From positions 8,957,001 to 9,021,000 of the forward strand of contig OW799234.1 in the NCBI GenBank assembly GCA_941918925.1: 64,000 nucleotides of DNA, written 5' to 3'. Of the stretch, positions 22,090 through 35,090 are shown piece by piece (position 1 is the first letter of the stretch; each line of letters begins with the position of its first letter). The notes beneath the pieces were generated by a model. The model had not been told where the DNA came from, made no database searches, and worked only from the letters and a program-made list of their open reading frames with translations. The stretch is from Phyto melanocephala (lineage: Eukaryota > Arthropoda > Insecta > Diptera > Rhinophoridae). A program made the position numbers and the translations under genes.

Positions 22090-23640
22090 TAATTAAGGCA
22101 AACGTTTGTTTGGAATTAGTTTAGCGTTAATTTTTTCTGTGCATCTTATATCAAGAAATGTTTATCATATAACCTCTGCCACTTTTAAAATGCAATAATC
22201 GTTTAAGTCCATATAAATTTATGAACAATCAATTATTTAATATCAAATAAAAAAAAATTAGTTGTTATAAATTTTTAAAATTAAGATAAAGAATTTTTTA
22301 TTTGATTAAATATCTTATTAATTTAATTAACAACTTTAATCAAAATATTGCACTGTAATGTGTGCTTAGTCTAATTCCTAAACCATAATTGTACTTTTTT
22401 CCGAACCTTTTCGTAAAAAAAAAATTAAATATCTCAAAGGTATATTTTTCGACTTGGGCTTTTTTGCTTGTGACCACAGATATATTTTGACGAAATTTGG
22501 TGTAAGAATCTACATTAAATAATTATTTAACATAAAATTTTAGTCACGCTTATTTGACTAAATATTTATTTAAATGTGAACGTAGCTTAAGAAATATATT
22601 TAATAAAAAATATAATTAAATCGAATAGTTTTTTTTTTTAAATTGTAGAGTCTTAACAAATCGACTTTACTTCCCCTAATATCTTTATAATTTTTTTAAA
22701 TATTGTTTCTATTTTTTCAAGCCATAAGTAGTTAGTAGCAGAGTAGTATTGAAACCATTTACATATTAGTATATTTGGTTTTAAATTTTTTTCTCGTTTT
22801 TTTTTTTCTTCTATTTTTTATCCTGAACATGTATGACTGTCATTTAGATTATCCTTTTCGTATTTTTTTGTTTTTGTGTCCACATTGTGTTTTTCTCTCC
22901 TTAAGTAAGACCATTCGAAACTAGAACGGGGGTTAGAGTAGAGGCAATGGTGACCATTTTTATATTTGTTACAAATATGTGACAATGCAAACAAATGAAA
23001 AAAATATTTATATTGTAACAAAATATATGTATAAGAATTATATAAAATGACAGTTAAGCATCCTTTTTTTTCTTGTAGAAATGAATTGTTAACAAAAAAG
23101 AATACAAATAAATATTTTATAATTTTATGGTTGGAAAGTAAAAAGAGCATAGATGTTTAGCATAAATAATGTAATTAAAATCCAAAAAAAAAAATGAAAA
23201 ATTTTATCAAAAGATTCATACATTTGTTAAACACAAAAAAGGAAGTATCTGCATCATAAATATTTTATATGAGTTTGGTTAGGGCTGGACAATAACAGGG
23301 GAGGGGGTAGAAATAAACATTTTAAAAATAAGCTTCAAATAAATAGATATTTTGTCCTTAAGGCTAGTAATGACTTTAAAAAATTTATTTGTACATCGTT
23401 TTTTCCAATCAACGATAAATTGAAATTTCACAGAAAATATTTGTTTTCCTAAAACAATAGGATATAGGACAACTGGCCTAACGGCTTCGCTGGATCATAC
23501 GCCTTCTTTTGTCGAAATTTGCTACGACTATTTGTTATAAATGTTTCTTTGATTGTCCATTGAATTTTTTCACGATCCGTATAGATCTTTACACTAGAAT
23601 CTTGGCGGTCAATTAAAATCGCCGAAACGAGAGAGTGCAC
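22090..23640. other. Gene-free AT-rich stretch
   Basis: Very AT-rich with homopolymers. No gene or element boundary was recognised. Confidence 0.45.
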
Positions 23641-24000
23641 GACCTGGAAAAACTGAATTGTTTAACGTTTAAAAATAAAGGTTTAATATTGATACCATTG
23701 AATTTAGGCATAAAGACCGAGGTACATAGAATCCGTCATACATCATCAGTCGCCGCTTTCAGCACACAAAAAATGTTCACGTCTTATACGCCCAAACGCC
23801 GGGCAGTGACAAAGGTAGTGTTCCAGGGTATCTTCCTCGCATACTCTACATGTCGTTGCCTAACTTCGTTCTCAATTAATGTGAAGGATATCGATCGTCA
23901 CCCCTTTCTTTACTTCCCGCGCAACCACTGTCGTTTGCTATAGACTAAAGAACGAATTTACACTGCCGACTGGTAATTGCCGACAATTCTTATCTTACAG
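23640..24000 (-). pseudogene. LINE C-terminal zinc-knuckle fragment
   Basis: The minus strand over about 23770-23860 reads TCRVCEEDTLEHYLCHCPAF and then GRIRREHF, nearly the same motif as the LINE at 15947-16500. It is a fragment of the same family in the opposite orientation. Frames on either side are broken. The plus-strand ORFs over it are antisense shadows. Confidence 0.75.
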
Positions 24001-24009
24001 TCTTTTTCA

Positions 24010-27000
24010 ATCTCCAGCATCCTCAGACTAAGGTCTTTCATAACAAACACTTAATGTATCCCTGTCTGAGAATTGGTCTGCTCCAGGCACATTACATCCT
24101 AATCTTTGATTTGTATTCTTTTCAGATGAAACTTTCAGCTGCCGTCACTAACGCAGTTATCCGGGTTATCGTACTGAAATTAATTTCGGAAAGCTTTGCT
24201 GCACCGATACCAAGAGGCTCTAAGTGGTTCCCTTCATCCAAGTTTTCAGGTTCTCCCAGGGTATTTCAAGGTTCTGGTCTACAGAATTTTGCCGCAAATT
24301 TCCTTTTCGCAAATTCATTATTCGCTTTAATTCCAGTTTTGCCCTCCTGTTCCTTAATCTACATAAGCATTACGTCAATTTTAGAATCACTTCTTTAGCT
24401 TAAGCATATAATCAAGCAACAAAAAGAAGTTCACATCCATCCGCCGCAAGCGTATTATAACCGACTTGTGATCAATTGAGAATTCTCTTTTCTTGCACCC
24501 GCCATTCCAACATATGATACAGCAAGCCCAGCATCTCTGCACATATTGTTGTTCACAAATCCATTCGTTATGAGCGTGCGATGTGGCTTCACGACCACTT
24601 TCACTCGACTAACGTGCTTCTCGGCATCTGACTCTACTTATCTCCTTATATACGTGATCTAAGATTCTTCTCTGGCGACGAATAACAGTGACACATTAAA
24701 AATAAATTTTTTTGTCAATGATCTGTAAATTATCTAAACCCCAAATGAGTCATTTTGGATTAAGGTAAAAATAGGTTTCATCGTTTCGAACGATTAAAAA
24801 ATCTGCATCCACTGGTTCTTCGCTGCGGTTAGTCAATAGACTTTATTTCTTATGTCTATAAGTCTGACGAAATCTTTAATGAATTCATGCCATAGAGATA
24901 TTTTTGCAAGAATTACTTATTAAAAGCTTTTTTGCTCTAATATTTGTAATCGCAGACCGATTTGAGTTCTTCAAATTGTAAATTGTAGGAGGATACTTGA
25001 ATAATTCAGTCTTCATTAGAATTAATTTTAGAAACTTTAAAATAGTTAAAAATTTAACACAAAGAAAATGTTTTTTAATGATTTGCTATTAAGTTTTTGT
25101 ACTTTTTGCAAAAGTTGTTATTTTCAAAATCTACTATACTGTAAGAAATCAACAGCCTTCAAATAGTTTATTTAAATCTCATAGCAAATAATTTGTAGTT
25201 GTTTTTTCTATCTCTCTCTCTTCTTTTGCTTTTCGGCAATAAGATAAAAGTGAAACAACAACCAACAACACACCGCCAGCTATAATAATTTCGTTTTGGA
25301 CTAATTGAAATAATTTAAATTTTGATTACTGATAAACGAACCGTTTCGTTTTATGTACACAGACCAAAAAACCAAACCAATTATGTAGTATATGGTATGG
25401 CATCAATACACACAACATCAGAACCAAAAATACACCGTTATTTAGTTACACAAAATAAGGAGAAAGAGGTGTATAGTGGCGAGAGAAGGCTAAAAACACA
25501 ATAACCATTTGAACATAGAGAAAATAGAGTAAAAATACGAAAAATACTAACGAAAATATTATAACTATTTGCACTAACTATAAAGCAAGCATATATAGTA
25601 CAATTTGTCGAAAAGCCGAATTTGTAGGACAGTGGGTGAAAGAAGTACGCAAACTAGTTTTAAAATTTTTTAGTAAAATCAATTTTTCCTAATCTCCATC
25701 AAAAACTTTAAATAAAGAAATTTTTTGTTTAACTTTTGTAAAAAATATATGGATTAATTTAAGATTGATCTCAAAAACTTGGAAAATTTATTAATTTGTT
25801 GTTTTGGGTTAAACATTAAAATAAATTGTTGTTTGGTGTTAAAAAATTTTGATTTATGTTTGAAATATGTTTTGATATTAAAAAGTTTAACTTAAAAAAC
25901 TTTTTTTTAATAATATCTAAATATTTTCTCAATTTTATTAAAAGTTTAATAGTTTTTCGATTTTCGAACATTGAAAAGTTTGATAAAATTTAAAAATACT
26001 TATAGTTTTGCATATCTTTTTAATTAAATACTCAAAATAAAAACTTTTTTTGAATGTTCGAAAATTCGAACATATGTTCGAATTTTTTTTTAAATATTTA
26101 AAAATATTATATGAAGCACAACTATTTAGAATATGTAAATATTTTATTAATCTCTTGAAAAATTAACACACTTTTCGAAATTCGAACTATGAAACAATAA
26201 AAAAGAATTTTTAATTTAAATTTTTTTTCATATATTTTTATTGGATAAAAAAAATATAATATTTATTTCTTGATTTAAATATTGTAACTGGTACATTTTA
26301 TAGTTTTGGATGAACTGCTTATACATATGTATGTACATACATACATATATATATGTACATACATACATATACATATGTACATATATTTTTATTTTGAACA
26401 TTAAAATAAAACTTAACTTATAAAATATTTAAAGCTTAACTCTTAAATAAGACTTTAAATAATAATAAAATGTTTACTTATGCCTTTAATAATATAATAC
26501 TAATAATATTTAATTGTTCAAGCTTAAGGTGGTTCAACATTTTTTTAACAAATAAAATCCTTCATGCAGAATCTTGTGCATATTTTCCTGATAAATTCAA
26601 AAATAGAAATGAAAATAAATAACCTTTATACAGTGTATTATTATACATGTTATTTTTTTTTACTGTTCTTCCCCACTGTCTTGAAGAATAAATATAAGAA
26701 ATAACTACACAACACAAGGTAGTAATGGCGATGTAGTGAAATTTTCGAAATCTGAATTTGACTTAATGACTATTTTGACTCCTCTACAAAATAAAACAAG
26801 AGCAGTACAAATATTACGTTAAAAAAGTGCCTCTAAGCCATTTGGTAGTAATATTAAATCTAGTAAATACACACATCTAAAGGTAGAAAAGTACTTACAC
26901 AAGTATATCTTTTAAAATACATACACACACGGACTATATGCTAGATTTTCTACTCCTACTCAATTGCAAGCACCCACATTACGGTTGGCAAGATAAAAAA

Positions 27001-27520
27001 CCAATGTTGAATTGAGTAAAGAGTGATTGTTACTGTAAAATCAGCCGAGTGAATGATTCGTTTATACCATTGTCCGTTTTGGAGTTGTTAGACGGATGTA
27101 TGGATGGTACAAGACACAACAGTTTTTAAAAGGTTTATAATAATGCACAAATAAATATTACTACTATATCTGCAATTGCTAAACGTGAAGCACATTGGCT
27201 TTGCTGATCATCAGCTTGCTTGTGCATGTATCTATTTGGTTTAGTTTAATTACTGCTGTTTCATTACTTTGGGTTTTTATATGGGTATTTGCGAGTTTTT
27301 TTTTTTTTTTTTTGTGTAAGGTAGTTCAAGTCCTTGTAAGTAACTTGTTGTTTTTTTTATTACAATATTTTCATATATTTTATTAGCCTTGACTGACTGT
27401 GTTACATGATAATTGTTTCGACTGCTGATGAGAACGATTTCTCTAGACAGGGTGGTGAGGTCAAACTACAGTGGTTAAGAATTATAAAATTTATACGAAA
27501 AATTTAATTATAAAAACTAG
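24010..27520. other. Gene-free stretch; possible LINE debris at its left end
   Basis: 24010-24660 is less AT-rich and could be 5' sequence of the adjacent LINE fragment, but I found no motif to prove it. The rest is AT-rich with no gene. Confidence 0.4.
26321..26386. repeat. ATAC/GTAC microsatellite
   Basis: Alternating ATAC, GTAC and TATA tetranucleotides form a 66-bp low-complexity tract with local self-complementarity. Confidence 0.85.
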
Positions 27521-27529
27521 CAAGCAAGG

Positions 27530-27985
27530 CCACTGTGGCTTTTCAGAACGAAGCTCATTATTAACGTCCAATTCAGTATTGCCGCTAAGGCGTCAATTGT
27601 TGCTGGTACAAACCATTCACGTGGTCCCCCCGCAAATTATCGTTAAGTGTCAAATCGTACGATCTTGTAGTTTTATTTCTCAAAATCAACTCAACGCCAA
27701 ATTTTAATTTTAACTAACCGATGATATGGCATGGCCATTCTGTTGAAACCACATCTCGCTGGATCAATGTCAACCATGTTTTGCTAATGCACATGTCCAC
27801 AAGCCAGTCGAGTTTTGTGGGAAAGTTCTTAGGACTGATAAAACCTCATTCTAATACAGTTTATCGAAAAGAAGATTTATGTAACACATCCACAATCAAA
27901 TTTAATAAAGCATTTTTAAAGTTAAAAAGAAATAAGTGATTTTTTTTTCTGGTCAAAATAATTGTGCCGCCGACTGTAAATGCCA
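27530..27985 (-). pseudogene. Degenerate mariner remnant
   Basis: The complement of 27735-27755 reads TGTGGTTTCAACAGAATGG, which encodes VWFQQNG, the block around the second catalytic aspartate (D replaced by N). The surrounding sequence has lost frame. The segment 27950-27985 (GGTCAAAATAATTGTGCCGC) resembles the complement of 43077-43105 and may be a Tc1-like terminus from another element. Confidence 0.5.
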
Positions 27986-27999
27986 AAAAGTAAACGCAG

Positions 28000-30100
28000 T
28001 ATGACAATTCGTTCAACAGTTTACTCTGCCCTAATATCTAGCGTACTTTAAAAACACCCTGTATTTAACAAACCATGCCTTAATGAATGTATAAAAAATC
28101 AATATTAAATTTTCATTTGTTTAACTTCAACCCACTGTCACTTTAAAATCCTGTCGGTCCACTTCTATGTAGAGTTTTTTTTATTGTTGTTGCATCTGTG
28201 TGTTTCCAAATGCAGTAACAAAAAATATTACTACATTTTGTTAATGTTTTAAATTACATTTGAAAAGTTAATTGAAATGGAAATTAGTTGAAATTTGTAA
28301 AACGAATTGAATTGCAAGTGATTACAACAACAAATTAGGTTTTACAAATATTACTTGCAGTGCAATGTAATGGGCAAACGTAACGGAATACAGTTTTTAT
28401 TTGTTGTTATTTTATATTATTTAATTGTGGTTTCAAGCAATGGATTTGGTTATGGACCACAAATTAATTGAAAAACCATTAAAAATATGATTTGATTTAA
28501 TTATAATTTTCTAAAATGATTAACAAATATTTAAATAAATTTGCATTTTGGCTTACCAACATACACACAACTTACCTCTAACTATTTTTTTTATTATTTA
28601 ATTTAAGAGTACTCTTGGTATTCATTATGTCATGTATAAATTTTATTGCCAAAAAAAAAAGAAAAATATAAAAACAGAACGAGTGTGTGTTTTATTCCCT
28701 TAACATGCTGAAAATGCCTGGAAAAAAATGTACAGGAAACTGTGTTTCGTACAAGGCTCATACTTGTAATTAAGCTTAAATGATATTCATTACACTGATA
28801 CTTTTAACAAATGTGTTTAAAAATTTATACGTTTCATATGTTATTTTTAAAATATTAAAACAAATATTTAAATTTTACATGCTTATAACTCAGTGGTAAG
28901 AGTCGAACATGCAACCCACCTAAACCATAGATTAACTTGCTAGTAACTTGCATGCTTACTTACAGGTTTAAATATATACTATTTTACTTGTGGTTGTTTT
29001 GCTTAAGATTTTTTTGTTTAAAAATATATTTGATCTTTAAAAACTGCGCTAAAAAAATAAACACCAATAATGGCTTTTCAATGTTTTCATTGTCTTTTGG
29101 CCATAAAGAAAGAATTTATTTTTCTATTTAACTTTTTCGAAATTGTTGTTGGTTTTCTCTTTTCTCATTTAATTAATTAATTTATGAATGAATATTTTCC
29201 CTTTTCAAACATTTATTTAACTTTTACTTCATTTCCTCGTTTCATTATTCGTTATTTTAATTTCTAATGAAAAACGACAGTCACATGACATGAAAAATAT
29301 ACGCTTTTTTTCAAATGTAATTTATTTATTTTTTTTTTTAATTTTTTTCCACTTAAAGTCATGAACTTTTTGACCGCAGAAGGAGTGAATTTAAATTCTC
29401 TCTCTCTCTCTTTTAGTTCTTCTATATAAACTTCATTCAGTCCGTAATAATTATTAACTCTTCTTGGCTTAAGGATACTGAATACCACTCTTGGTAACTG
29501 ATAAAAAAAATGCGAAAAAAAGTTGGGCAGACATTAAATGTAAATAGAAATATAATGTTTATATGCCACAGACCAGTTAGTTATAGAACACCTGTTAGAT
29601 AAGTAATTAATACACGGCAAGAAAAAAAATTCATCACGAAGAGAATAAAAAAGGGATCATAATATCCGTCAAATTTAAAAGCTAAAAATTTATAAACTTG
29701 TTAAAACTTGTCTTTAATTAATAGTCCTTGATTTGTATGATTTAGGAGTGGCGTGTCCTTTTTTCTTATTACCTGTTCAACAACAGGCTGTGAACTGTCT
29801 TAGGTTTTAACAAATATATGGAATATATTTTATTCAATGAGCAGAGGCTTCAAAAAAGCCACTTTACTATCCTCCATCCATTTCGTACTACTGATATACT
29901 GTTTTAAAGGGAAGCTTGACTCTCTCTTGCATGCTGATCGTCTACTTCTTTTGTAACGGATGTTTTTCCACGTTTCATTTCGACAGCAATAACACTGTTA
30001 TACGGTTTTCACATTTGAGAACTATTGTCTTTTGTGCTGAGTTTGGATAGACATTTTCTCTTCATCTCTCTCTTTTTCCAGAATAAAGCTGGCAATTTGC
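28000..30100. other. Gene-free AT-rich stretch
   Basis: No host gene was recognised. A tRNA-like A-box string at 28876-28898 has no partner arms (see rejected items). A CT microsatellite lies at 29398-29411. Confidence 0.45.
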
Positions 30101-30110
30101 CAGCACTTAT

Positions 30111-30186
30111 CGTCGTTCATAAATTATTGTGTCCTATGTGACATATAAAATCTATACATATAGAACACAATAATTTACGAACGTCG
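30111..30186. repeat. 76-bp imperfect palindrome
   Basis: The arm starting CGTCGTTCATAAATTATTGT pairs with the arm ending ACAATAATTTACGAACGTCG. Roughly 28 bp of stem has about five mismatches, around a loop of about 20 bases. It could form a long hairpin or be a collapsed foldback element. Confidence 0.75.
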
Positions 30187-30224
30187 TTATGTCGAAAATA
30201 GTTGTTCGGCTTTGGAATATACTC

Positions 30225-30300
30225 GTGCGTTACATCCACTTTACGGTCGACATAATCACCCATCCAAGTTACTAATTCAATTGATCATGGATAGTTGTCG
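30225..30300 (+). pseudogene. Short mariner HTH fragment
   Basis: The frame ALHPLYGRHNHPSKLLIQLI matches the HTH-linker region ALRPIYGRHNRPSE of the DD41D mariners. It lies 50 bp before a separate mariner of opposite orientation. Confidence 0.55.
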
Positions 30301-30352
30301 CATCAAACAGCCGGCAAGGAAATCGTAATTTCTTATGCCAAACAACGAAGTA

Positions 30353-31276
30353 TCGGGTGTCCCAACTAGAACGCAATTTTTAAATTTTAAATAAAACACA
30401 GATATTTAGAAAAAAATCGTGAAACTTTATTATATCGTAAAGTAGACAGAATGAGGTTATGTATGAAACAATATATCGTGCAGATGACCGCCGCGGCTTT
30501 GCTGGCACACACGCGATCTTTTAATGTAATTTTCAATGACCTTTTTGCATAAATGCTGCGGTATTTCAATAATGCAGCGTCCAATTTCCTCTTTTAAGGC
30601 TTGAGTCGTCGTCGGCTTATTCGCGTAAACCATCGACTTCAAAAAACCCCAAAGAAAAAAATCTAAAGGTGTTAAATCACACGATCTAGGCGGCCAATTC
30701 TGGTCTCCAAAACGCGAAATAACACGACCGGGAAATGACTGATGCAGCAATTGAATTGTTTCTCTGGTTGTATGACATGTGGCGCCATCTTGTTGAAACC
30801 ACATGCCCTCCACATTCATTTCTTCAATTCTAGGCAAGAAAAAACTGGTTATCATTTCACGATACCGAACACCATTGACTGTTTGCGCTTGACCTGTCTG
30901 GATGGAGTTTGAGCGACATCATCACGTACAGCTGCGACATTTTCGGTCGATCGACCTGGTCGAAGGCGCGTTGTTGTCTTTACATCACTAACAGACCCAG
31001 TTTCGGCAAATTTATCCATTAATCTCTTTACAGTTGACGCTTTTGGAGCATTATTGTGACTCCAAATTGATCGCAATTTGCGAACTGTAGCCGCAAAACT
31101 TTCACCATTTTGGTAAAACAATTTCGCAATGAGAATGCGTTGTTCGTTCGTGTAGCGCTCCATTTTTACTAACCTCGTACCTTCTACTAGCAAACAATAA
31201 CAATTGTTCAAATGTCAAACAATGACACTTCGAATGGCGCCAAATTTAAAAATTGCGTTCTAGTTGGGACACCCAA
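30353..31276 (-). mobile_element. DD41D mariner, 924 bp, 33-bp perfect TIRs
   Basis: The termini begin TCGGGTGTCCCAACTAGAAC at the left and TTGGGTGTCCCAACTAGAAC (reverse complement) at the right. From GGGTGT inwards, 33 bp are perfectly inverted. TA duplications are at 30351-30352 and 31277-31278. The length shows an internal deletion of about 350-400 bp. Perfect ends and long open frames on both sides of the junction point to recent movement. Confidence 0.93.
30457..31163 (-). pseudogene. Mariner transposase with internal deletion
   Basis: The N-terminal frame starts at ATG 31163 (MERYTNEQRILIAKLFYQNG) and contains the first HTH (KASTVKRLMDKF) and GRP-like RPGRSTENV linker. Near 30885 it runs out of frame at the deletion. 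The second frame holds MITSFFLPRI, MWFQQDGATCHTT and WPPRSCDLTPLDFFLWGFLK with 41 residues between the aspartates, ending GGHLHDILFHT. The region of the first aspartate (SDEAHF) is gone, so no active enzyme can be made. Confidence 0.9.
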
Positions 31277-31300
31277 TATAAAGAAGAACCCAAATTAGCC

Positions 31301-31500
31301 GATTCGGAATTTTCCACAGCACAGTTTTTATTATAAAAAATTGTCAGCCTACCACCCTTTCAGATCTAACTGGTGCCAAATCTATAACCGAATCACCATC
31401 GATTCGGCATTTTGTAAAGCACATTTATTTTTATATAAAAATCTCAGTAAACCACCTTTTCAGATCCAACTGGTGCCAAATCTATAACCGAATCACAATC
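31301..31500. repeat. 100-bp tandem duplication
   Basis: Two units of exactly 100 bp (31301-31400 and 31401-31500) start GATTCGG and share CAACTGGTGCCAAATCTATA with CCGAATCA near their ends. The first half of the unit is more diverged than the second. Confidence 0.8.
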
Positions 31501-31509
31501 GTTATTGGG

Positions 31510-33190
31510 GTTCGCTTAGCCAACGGGCTTAAAATACTCTGAAAGTCAATCCATTATTTCGACGCAATAATCTGTTTAGTAATGTGGCTCACTTTTAGCT
31601 TTCGGTTGAAGGGTCATCTCAATAAAAAAAAATATCGCATAAGAGGTTCTCCAGGACCTACTATATACACAAAAACTTAGTCTTCGGTGCGTTTTATAAG
31701 CCAGTGAATTTAATGGTCCTTACCTCTTTAACGACATTGACTGTCAAGGCACTTTGAGTAAATAAGATGCTGGGAACCACATAATTTTTTCGGCGTAATT
31801 TCTTTGAAAACTTTAATATATATTGGAATTTAGGCTACTTTCAGTAATATTTACTTGCGTAATATTTTTTTACGAAATCCAACAATATTCATATTCTAAA
31901 AACAAAATTAAACGCAAGTATACATTTATCGTCAGCCACCATAGTGTGACAAGGCTAGAGAGAATGAAAATCACACATATGTTTGACCACATAGTGCAGT
32001 ATCACACATATGTGTCCGACGCGGCAGTCAATGTGTTTAAAATAAGGTCAGTAAAAACGTTACAGCCAACGGCGAGTGGAATAAGGGAAGCCCAATATAA
32101 TATAATGAAAGCAAGTTTTCCTAACAGATTGCGACACATGCTTTACACAATGGACTTTACTAAGGAAAACCTTTTGTAAATATATTGTACTCGAAATGGT
32201 CCAGTTTGAGGCCTTCGGATTATTTTTTTCGGGGTTTTGTACAGTCAAAACCAACAAGGCAACTGTTTTTTATGACTTGAATAACAACACCAGGAACTAT
32301 ACTTAAAGAAACACGAAGATTAATGATATGACGTCTCATATTTTGCGATGTTGTGATGCATCTCACCGTCTTCCTCAATTAAAACGGATAAACAAATTTT
32401 CATTTTTAGGACAAGAAAAAATTACGAAAATGATAACTTGGTTCTCTTAAGCGAAAAGTGACAGATTTTCGAAAATATTGCTCTCATTGTGCAACTTTTT
32501 TTAAAAGAGAAACTCTATTTTTCACGTTTGATTAAAATTTCGATCGATATTGAATGCCGTAATTCGGCCCCAGGAATTACAAGGTCAACCACTTGCTTCG
32601 TTTAAATGCTTGGAGATTGTAGTCAGAATAATAACGAGACTTTAAGATACTATTATACGTAACTCGTTACAACTGAATCCGAATTAAGTGTTTTGCAATA
32701 TATGATGAATGTTTTAAGAGCAACATATAAAACGTTAACGTTTTATTTATGCATTTAGTATGGATTGGATTCAAAGTCCTTTTCCAGGATCATTCTATTT
32801 AAAGTGGGAAAGCAAAAACTATTTGCATGAAATCTGGTTAGAGCCCAAAAACGCAACCCAGCTCAGTAACTTTGGCAGAAATCTAAAAATGTTATTCTTA
32901 GATTTCCAGGGTTTTAACTTAAATCATTCATTATTTCAATTACAATTTTACTGTTTTAGTTTTCTGAGTGTATTTCTCTTTATGGACAATAATTTAAAAA
33001 AAAATATATGTGCGTTTGTATAGAAGAATTGTTGAAATAAAACAAAGTGTGTGTAAACATAATTTAATTGAAAATTATGTTGCCCGCATTTTTTTTTCAT
33101 TCTTTTTCTATTCCTTATAGTTCCTTTCCTATTATAATTCATACATTTTTGAATTTTGTGACATTACTAGGAGTTTAGTAGCAGGACACT
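31510..33190. other. Gene-free stretch
   Basis: No recognisable gene or element. A plus frame at 32760-33023 and another at 31823-32179 have no domain features I can identify. Confidence 0.4.
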
Positions 33191-33329
33191 TGAAGGAATA
33201 CCCAGCAAAAAATTTAAATGAGTTGGAATGAAACCACTTTTTAGTGGAATTAAAGTAGATTTAACAATTGTCTTTAAGCTATTTTGAAAAAATTAATCTC
33301 CACGGAAAACAAGTTCATTAAAACAACAT

Positions 33330-34060
33330 TAAAAGCCCAAAACCATGACGGGTATACATGTATGACCAATTGATATTTTGTGCGTCCTTCAGAATCATAA
33401 TTCCAAACTCAGTTAATTTTTCGACTAAATCAAAAATCCCTCTTTTTATTGAAATTCCTTAGACATTTCAAATATGAATTTCTCAGGTATTCCAAATTAG
33501 GCATAATTTCCGCGTTAAATGTCTCGTGTCTAACACGCTCAAACTTAGGACATTGACAAAGGTAGTGTTTCAAAGAGTTATGCTCTTCATCTTATGCTCT
33601 ACCTGTCATTACATCCGACAGTCCCATGAGACCTAGATAAGTTCTTATCTCCTTGTGACCTGTTATTACACTAGTTAAACTCCTAGGCATTGGCCTATTC
33701 AGTTACAAAATCTTTTTCGACTTCTTAAGATTTCTTATTCATCCCATAGTACATTCGCCACCTTACCGATGTGTTCCTCCATCGCGCAGACTTTAAGTTA
33801 ATTTTGGACTTTTTGAAAGGGTTTAGCATTCGCCAAGGTGTTGGTATTCAAAAATTATCCCATTTTGGATAATTTGTCGGCTTCTTCGTTTCCGATTATG
33901 ACGTAATGCTTGGGAATCCATATTATCTCTAGACGTTCACAATTCGCTAGCGAGTCTATCTCACTCTTGCATTGCAGGACATTACGAGATACAACTCTTT
34001 CATTTATTGGGGCCCTGATAACTGATTGGCTATTCGTAAAGATATGAATCAGAGCCTTGT
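33330..34060 (-). pseudogene. LINE RNase H and zinc-knuckle fragment
   Basis: The minus strand reads WIPKHYVIIGNEEADKLSKM near 33860-33920, the last motif of the LINE RNase H domain, then SLKHYLCQCPKFERVRHETF around 33530-33590, the Cys/His knuckle. The 3' UTR complement lies at 33335-33400. Stops and frame changes make it inactive. It lies head-to-head with the next fragment. Confidence 0.8.
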
Positions 34061-34189
34061 TATCAGTCTCCTTTCAACCATGTAAGGCCTTTCGTAATTG
34101 TCATAATCTCTGCCTTGAAAACAGCATTGTAGTCTGGTAAAAAACAAAGCTTTTTCTGAACAACAATAGCCTCCACGGCTCTGATAACA

Positions 34190-35090
34190 TGCCTCTCTTT
34201 TGTCATATAAACCCATTATTATTTTCTTATTTAAGCTTTCGTTGTTTGTTGGCGATTCTCAAAAGGTTCTTGCAGTTCTTAGAGGCATTTATAAAAAGTT
34301 CGGGGGACCTATCAAATCTGGCAGGGATATTCATATATTTGCTAACAGCAAAGCAACTATTAGGTCCCTGGAGAGTGTGTACAGCACATCGAAAATTGCC
34401 CAGGAATGCCGGGTGTCTCTTTAGGAGATTGCCAGACATTCGACAGTTACCCTTGTGTGGGTTCCAGGACATGGGAATATTGATGGTAATAAATGAGCTG
34501 ATGCACTTGTAAAATCCGGTACCACCTTAGATTCGGTTGAATCCGGTTAAGCTTTAGGTATTCCCTTGTCAAAGTAAAAGCAGTTGATCTCGCATCGATT
34601 CTATTTAAATGCCAAGGAAAAATGGATGAGAGAACCCACTTGCTTAGAAACCAGAAAGATCTGGCCTGATACGGATGCGCATAGGGCGCAATTTGCGGTG
34701 AATATGCCTCGAATCCACCTCAGGAATCTCATAGCGGTCACTGCCGGACACTGGCCTATAGGTACACATGCGAAAAGGTTAAGTATCCCTTACAACGACT
34801 TTTGCAGAAGTTGCGATAACGAGGAAGAGACAACAGAACATCTTTTCTGTGATTGTCCTGCATTCGGGGACCTGAGACACCGGATTCTAGGTCAGCGAAT
34901 ACTTGATAATAAAACTTGTCTTTCCGCAGGTGATCTGGGAAAGATTCACACCTTTATAAACAAGACAGGATGGCTGAGGAACGACAGCCAGAGGACGCAG
35001 ACGAACGGGCGTTGGTGCCTACGGTATCACAACGGGACGCTCGGAGGACCCAAGTGAGCTATGCCTTCGGGCGGCTGCCTTACCTAACCT
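34190..35090 (+). pseudogene. LINE RNase H to C-terminus, plus strand
   Basis: Frames show FANSKATIRSLESV (RNase H), WVPGHGNIDGNK followed by a stop where the family has E (TGA near 34497), and ADALVKSGT. The C-terminal frame (34584-35057) reads HLRNLIAVTAGHWPIGTHAK and FCRSCDNEEETTEHLFCDCP, the knuckle motif. A short 3' end with CCTTACCTAACCTATC follows. This is the same clade as the LINE at 14200-16500 but a different family. Confidence 0.82.

Noticed and set aside
24054..24398. 114-codon plus-strand ORF
   Set aside because: It lies antisense beside LINE debris and has no recognisable motif. Treated as a shadow of retroelement sequence.
27300..27320. Homopolymer and AT-only tracts as origins or matrix-attachment sites
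   Set aside because: Such tracts are common throughout this AT-rich window and nothing distinguishes one as functional.
28876..28912. tRNA-like string ATAACTCAGTGGTAAGAG, then GTCGAACATGC
   Set aside because: It resembles an A box, but no acceptor or anticodon pairing and no proper GGTTCGA..CC B box could be found at the right distance.
32760..33023. 87-codon plus ORF starting MDWIQSPFPG
   Set aside because: A reasonable start, but it ends in low-complexity hydrophobic and lysine-rich residues, has no homologue I can name and no splice signals that extend it.
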